A DNA stretch of 64,000 nucleotides from Edaphobacter sp. 4G125 (GTDB taxonomy: Bacteria > Acidobacteriota > Terriglobia > Terriglobales > Acidobacteriaceae), in the NCBI RefSeq assembly GCF_014274685.1, contig NZ_CP060393.1, positions 496,001 to 560,000 of the forward strand. Direction: 5' to 3'. Made by a program: the position numbers and the translations under genes. The notes below the pieces were generated by a model, which did no database searches, was not told where the DNA came from, and saw only the letters and a program-made list of their open reading frames with translations. Shown in pieces: positions 62,125 to 64,000 of this stretch (position 1 is its first letter; each line of letters starts with the position of its first letter).

Positions 62125-64000
62125 ATGCCTCTCCTCTCTTTTGCGAATGGAAGGTCATTTTCGTTCTACCGCCCTTCGAAGAGCAGTCCACTACTTTTAC
62201 ATTTCGTTTTTCTACTTATTGTTAGCTGTTGTTCCAGTTTGACAGCTCAGACCCTGAACGCAACTTTACGTGGAACGGCTGAGGACAATACCGGTGCCGT
62301 TGTGGCTGGAGTAGAGGTCACTCTTCTGGAACCGGCTACCGGGCAGACAGTGCGGCGCGCTACGACGACTGTGAGCGGAGACTTCGAATTCAACGAACTG
62401 AAGCCTGGCACTTATGAGTTGCGCGGTACCGCGAAAGGCTTTAGAGCGTTTGTAGCGAAAAACATTGTTCTGGATAGCGGACAGGTTCGGCGTCTGGATA
62501 TGCAGTTCGCTCTGGGACAAGCTGAGGAGGAGGTGACGGTATCGGCGGGAGCGGCCGTTATCACTACAGAGTCCTCGACGATTGCCGACCTGTTTACGGC
62601 GAAACAGCACGAACAGTCGCCACAGGTCACGGTATATCCGAGCACATGGTATCAGCTGACGACGCTGGCAGGTGTGCAGGGCGGCAAGTATCCTCCGGTC
62701 GCCAACGGCGAGCAGCAGTCTCAACAGTCCCAGACGTTCGATGGTATTCCGAATGACCTGAATGGAATCCAGAACAACAATGCCAATTTCTATGAACAGG
62801 TGGCGGCGACGCTGTTCAATGCACCAGCGGAAAGCGCAGTTCCAGTGCAGTTGAGCTCGGTCACGAAACGTGGAGCCAATGCCTTTCACGGGAAGGCCAC
62901 GTACAGGATCTACAGTTCGGCGCTGAATGCGCAGGGTTATTTTGATACGCAGAAGACGCCTTATCTGCAGCATGAGTGGGACCTTGAGGCATCGGGCCCG
63001 ATCTGGAAAGACCACACCTTCTTTTATGGCGGATGGTTTGCGCAGCGCATTCCTCTGGGCACGTCTTACCGAACGAGCGTTCCGACCACGGCATGGCGGA
63101 ATGGCGTGTTCTCGTCGACGATTATTGATCCCACAACGGGACTGCCGTTTCCGAACAATACGATTCCGGCGAATCGCATCAGTTCGGTTTCAGCAGCGAT
63201 ACAGAACACCTACTACCCCTCTCCGAATGTTGCGACCAATGAACCCGTCAACAACTACTCGTATCAGTTTCCATTCAACAGTGATCTGTATCGCGGAGAC
63301 TGGCCGATTGTGCGTGTCGACCATAATTTGACGAAGAACAACTCCGTGTTCGTCCGCTGGCAGTTGCGACAGACTCCTTATGTTTTGAGTGCCAACGGCA
63401 TCCCTGGGATCTTCTGGACGCGAAATCGAAAACACAGCCAGTGGGCTGCCGGCGACACACATATCTTTTCTCCGACGATTGTGAACAACTTCCGGTTCGG
63501 ATACTCGACAGACAACATCGTGGATGGTGATTCTCAGGGCGGGCAGACTCCGTTTGATGGAAGCAAGGTGCTGACCGCCGTTGGGCTTCAGGGCGCGAAT
63601 CCAAGCAACCTGACAGGGCAAGGTTTTCCGACGATCAACATTACAGGTCTTACTTCCCTGTCAAACGTATCTGGAGGCACCAAGGGGGATAATCATATCC
63701 TTACGCTGAACGATGCCGTCGATTGGCAGCGAGGGAAACATTCATGGAAGTTCGGCGGGAGCTTCATGCACTACCGTAATTTCTACGGAGTGGTTCCGAA
63801 CTACGGAACGTTTGCCTTCGACGGATCCATTACAGGCAAAGGTCTCAACCCAACTGCCGATAATGCCTATGCAGACTTTCTGCTCGGGTTGCCGCAAAAT
63901 AGTCAACGCGTTAATCCTCTTGGAAACCGCGAGATGACACTCAATGAGTATGGCATTTACGCGGAAGACTCCTTCAAGGTGACCCGCAAACTGACGCTAA
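62125..64000 (+). CDS. TonB-dependent receptor, Oar-like (3' end outside window)
   Basis: The reading frame starts at ATG 62125 after AGGAGG (62110-62115) and remains open to the end, about 625 codons. A signal peptide (FVFLLIVSCCSSLTAQ) is followed by a carboxypeptidase-regulatory-like domain (TLNATLRGTAEDNTGAVVAG, about 40-120), then a plug region (SVTKRGANAFHGKATYRIYS) and the first barrel strands. It is the third such receptor in the window and stands next to the polysaccharide locus. The C-terminus cannot be seen. Confidence 0.92.
   Translation, partial: MPLLSFANGRSFSFYRPSKSSPLLLHFVFLLIVSCCSSLTAQTLNATLRGTAEDNTGAVVAGVEVTLLEPATGQTVRRATTTVSGDFEFNELKPGTYELRGTAKGFRAFVAKNIVLDSGQVRRLDMQFALGQAEEEVTVSAGAAVITTESSTIADLFTAKQHEQSPQVTVYPSTWYQLTTLAGVQGGKYPPVANGEQQSQQSQTFDGIPNDLNGIQNNNANFYEQVAATLFNAPAESAVPVQLSSVTKRGANAFHGKATYRIYSSALNAQGYFDTQKTPYLQHEWDLEASGPIWKDHTFFYGGWFAQRIPLGTSYRTSVPTTAWRNGVFSSTIIDPTTGLPFPNNTIPANRISSVSAAIQNTYYPSPNVATNEPVNNYSYQFPFNSDLYRGDWPIVRVDHNLTKNNSVFVRWQLRQTPYVLSANGIPGIFWTRNRKHSQWAAGDTHIFSPTIVNNFRFGYSTDNIVDGDSQGGQTPFDGSKVLTAVGLQGANPSNLTGQGFPTINITGLTSLSNVSGGTKGDNHILTLNDAVDWQRGKHSWKFGGSFMHYRNFYGVVPNYGTFAFDGSITGKGLNPTADNAYADFLLGLPQNSQRVNPLGNREMTLNEYGIYAEDSFKVTRKLTL

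Overview
The window looks like a piece of an Acidobacteria (Terriglobia) chromosome. This rests on several huge Oar-type TonB-dependent receptors with an N-terminal carboxypeptidase-regulatory-like domain, a sedolisin protease with Ig-like repeats, intergenic repeats of the 'GTCATT..CGA' type, moderate to high GC and strong Shine-Dalgarno sites. No tRNA, rRNA or CRISPR array was seen. The species assignment is inference from gene style, not from a search.

Region 1 (1-14.2 kb, mostly + strand) is housekeeping and envelope. It holds the 3' end of a cysteine synthase, a P-loop kinase, two small membrane proteins, prfA, a VOC protein, prmC, a TonB receptor with a clear promoter and terminator, a DUF4440-like protein, an overlooked 44-residue charged ORF, a DUF2251-like protein, a GT-C-like membrane protein, an L,D-transpeptidase lipoprotein and a YdeI-like protein. 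A GIY-YIG nuclease gene then sits symmetrically between inverted copies of an intergenic repeat that occurs six times in this region.

Region 2 (14.2-28.5 kb, mostly - strand) holds a secreted GH18 protein, a second Oar-like receptor with a palindromic site upstream, a LysR regulator divergent from a DUF1338 (2-oxoadipate dioxygenase type) enzyme, a large sedolisin, mnmE and a GH105 hydrolase.

Region 3 (28.5-61.6 kb) is a large Wzx/Wzy-type surface polysaccharide locus. It starts with a predicted structured RNA with a possible pseudoknot, followed by palindromes. It encodes three nucleotide-sugar routes. The dTDP-L-rhamnose route is rfbB-rfbA-rfbD plus inverted rfbC. A dTDP-rhamnose 4-epimerase-like enzyme would give 6-deoxy-L-talose. 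The CDP-3,6-dideoxyhexose route is rfbF, rfbG and rfbH, joined to a reductase and a split transketolase; I infer that this cassette builds a branched deoxysugar. Assembly genes are an initiating sugar transferase, four glycosyltransferases (three GT2, one GT9), an acyltransferase, a methyltransferase with a suspicious in-frame UGA, flippase, polymerase, Wzz-like chain-length protein, SLBB outer-membrane export protein and a PAP2-Wzi fusion. dciA-like, gatC and gatA genes are embedded in the locus. A truncated TylF-type methyltransferase shows past turnover.

Region 4 (61.6-64 kb) is an intergenic region with a candidate operator, followed by the start of a third Oar-like receptor that runs off the window.
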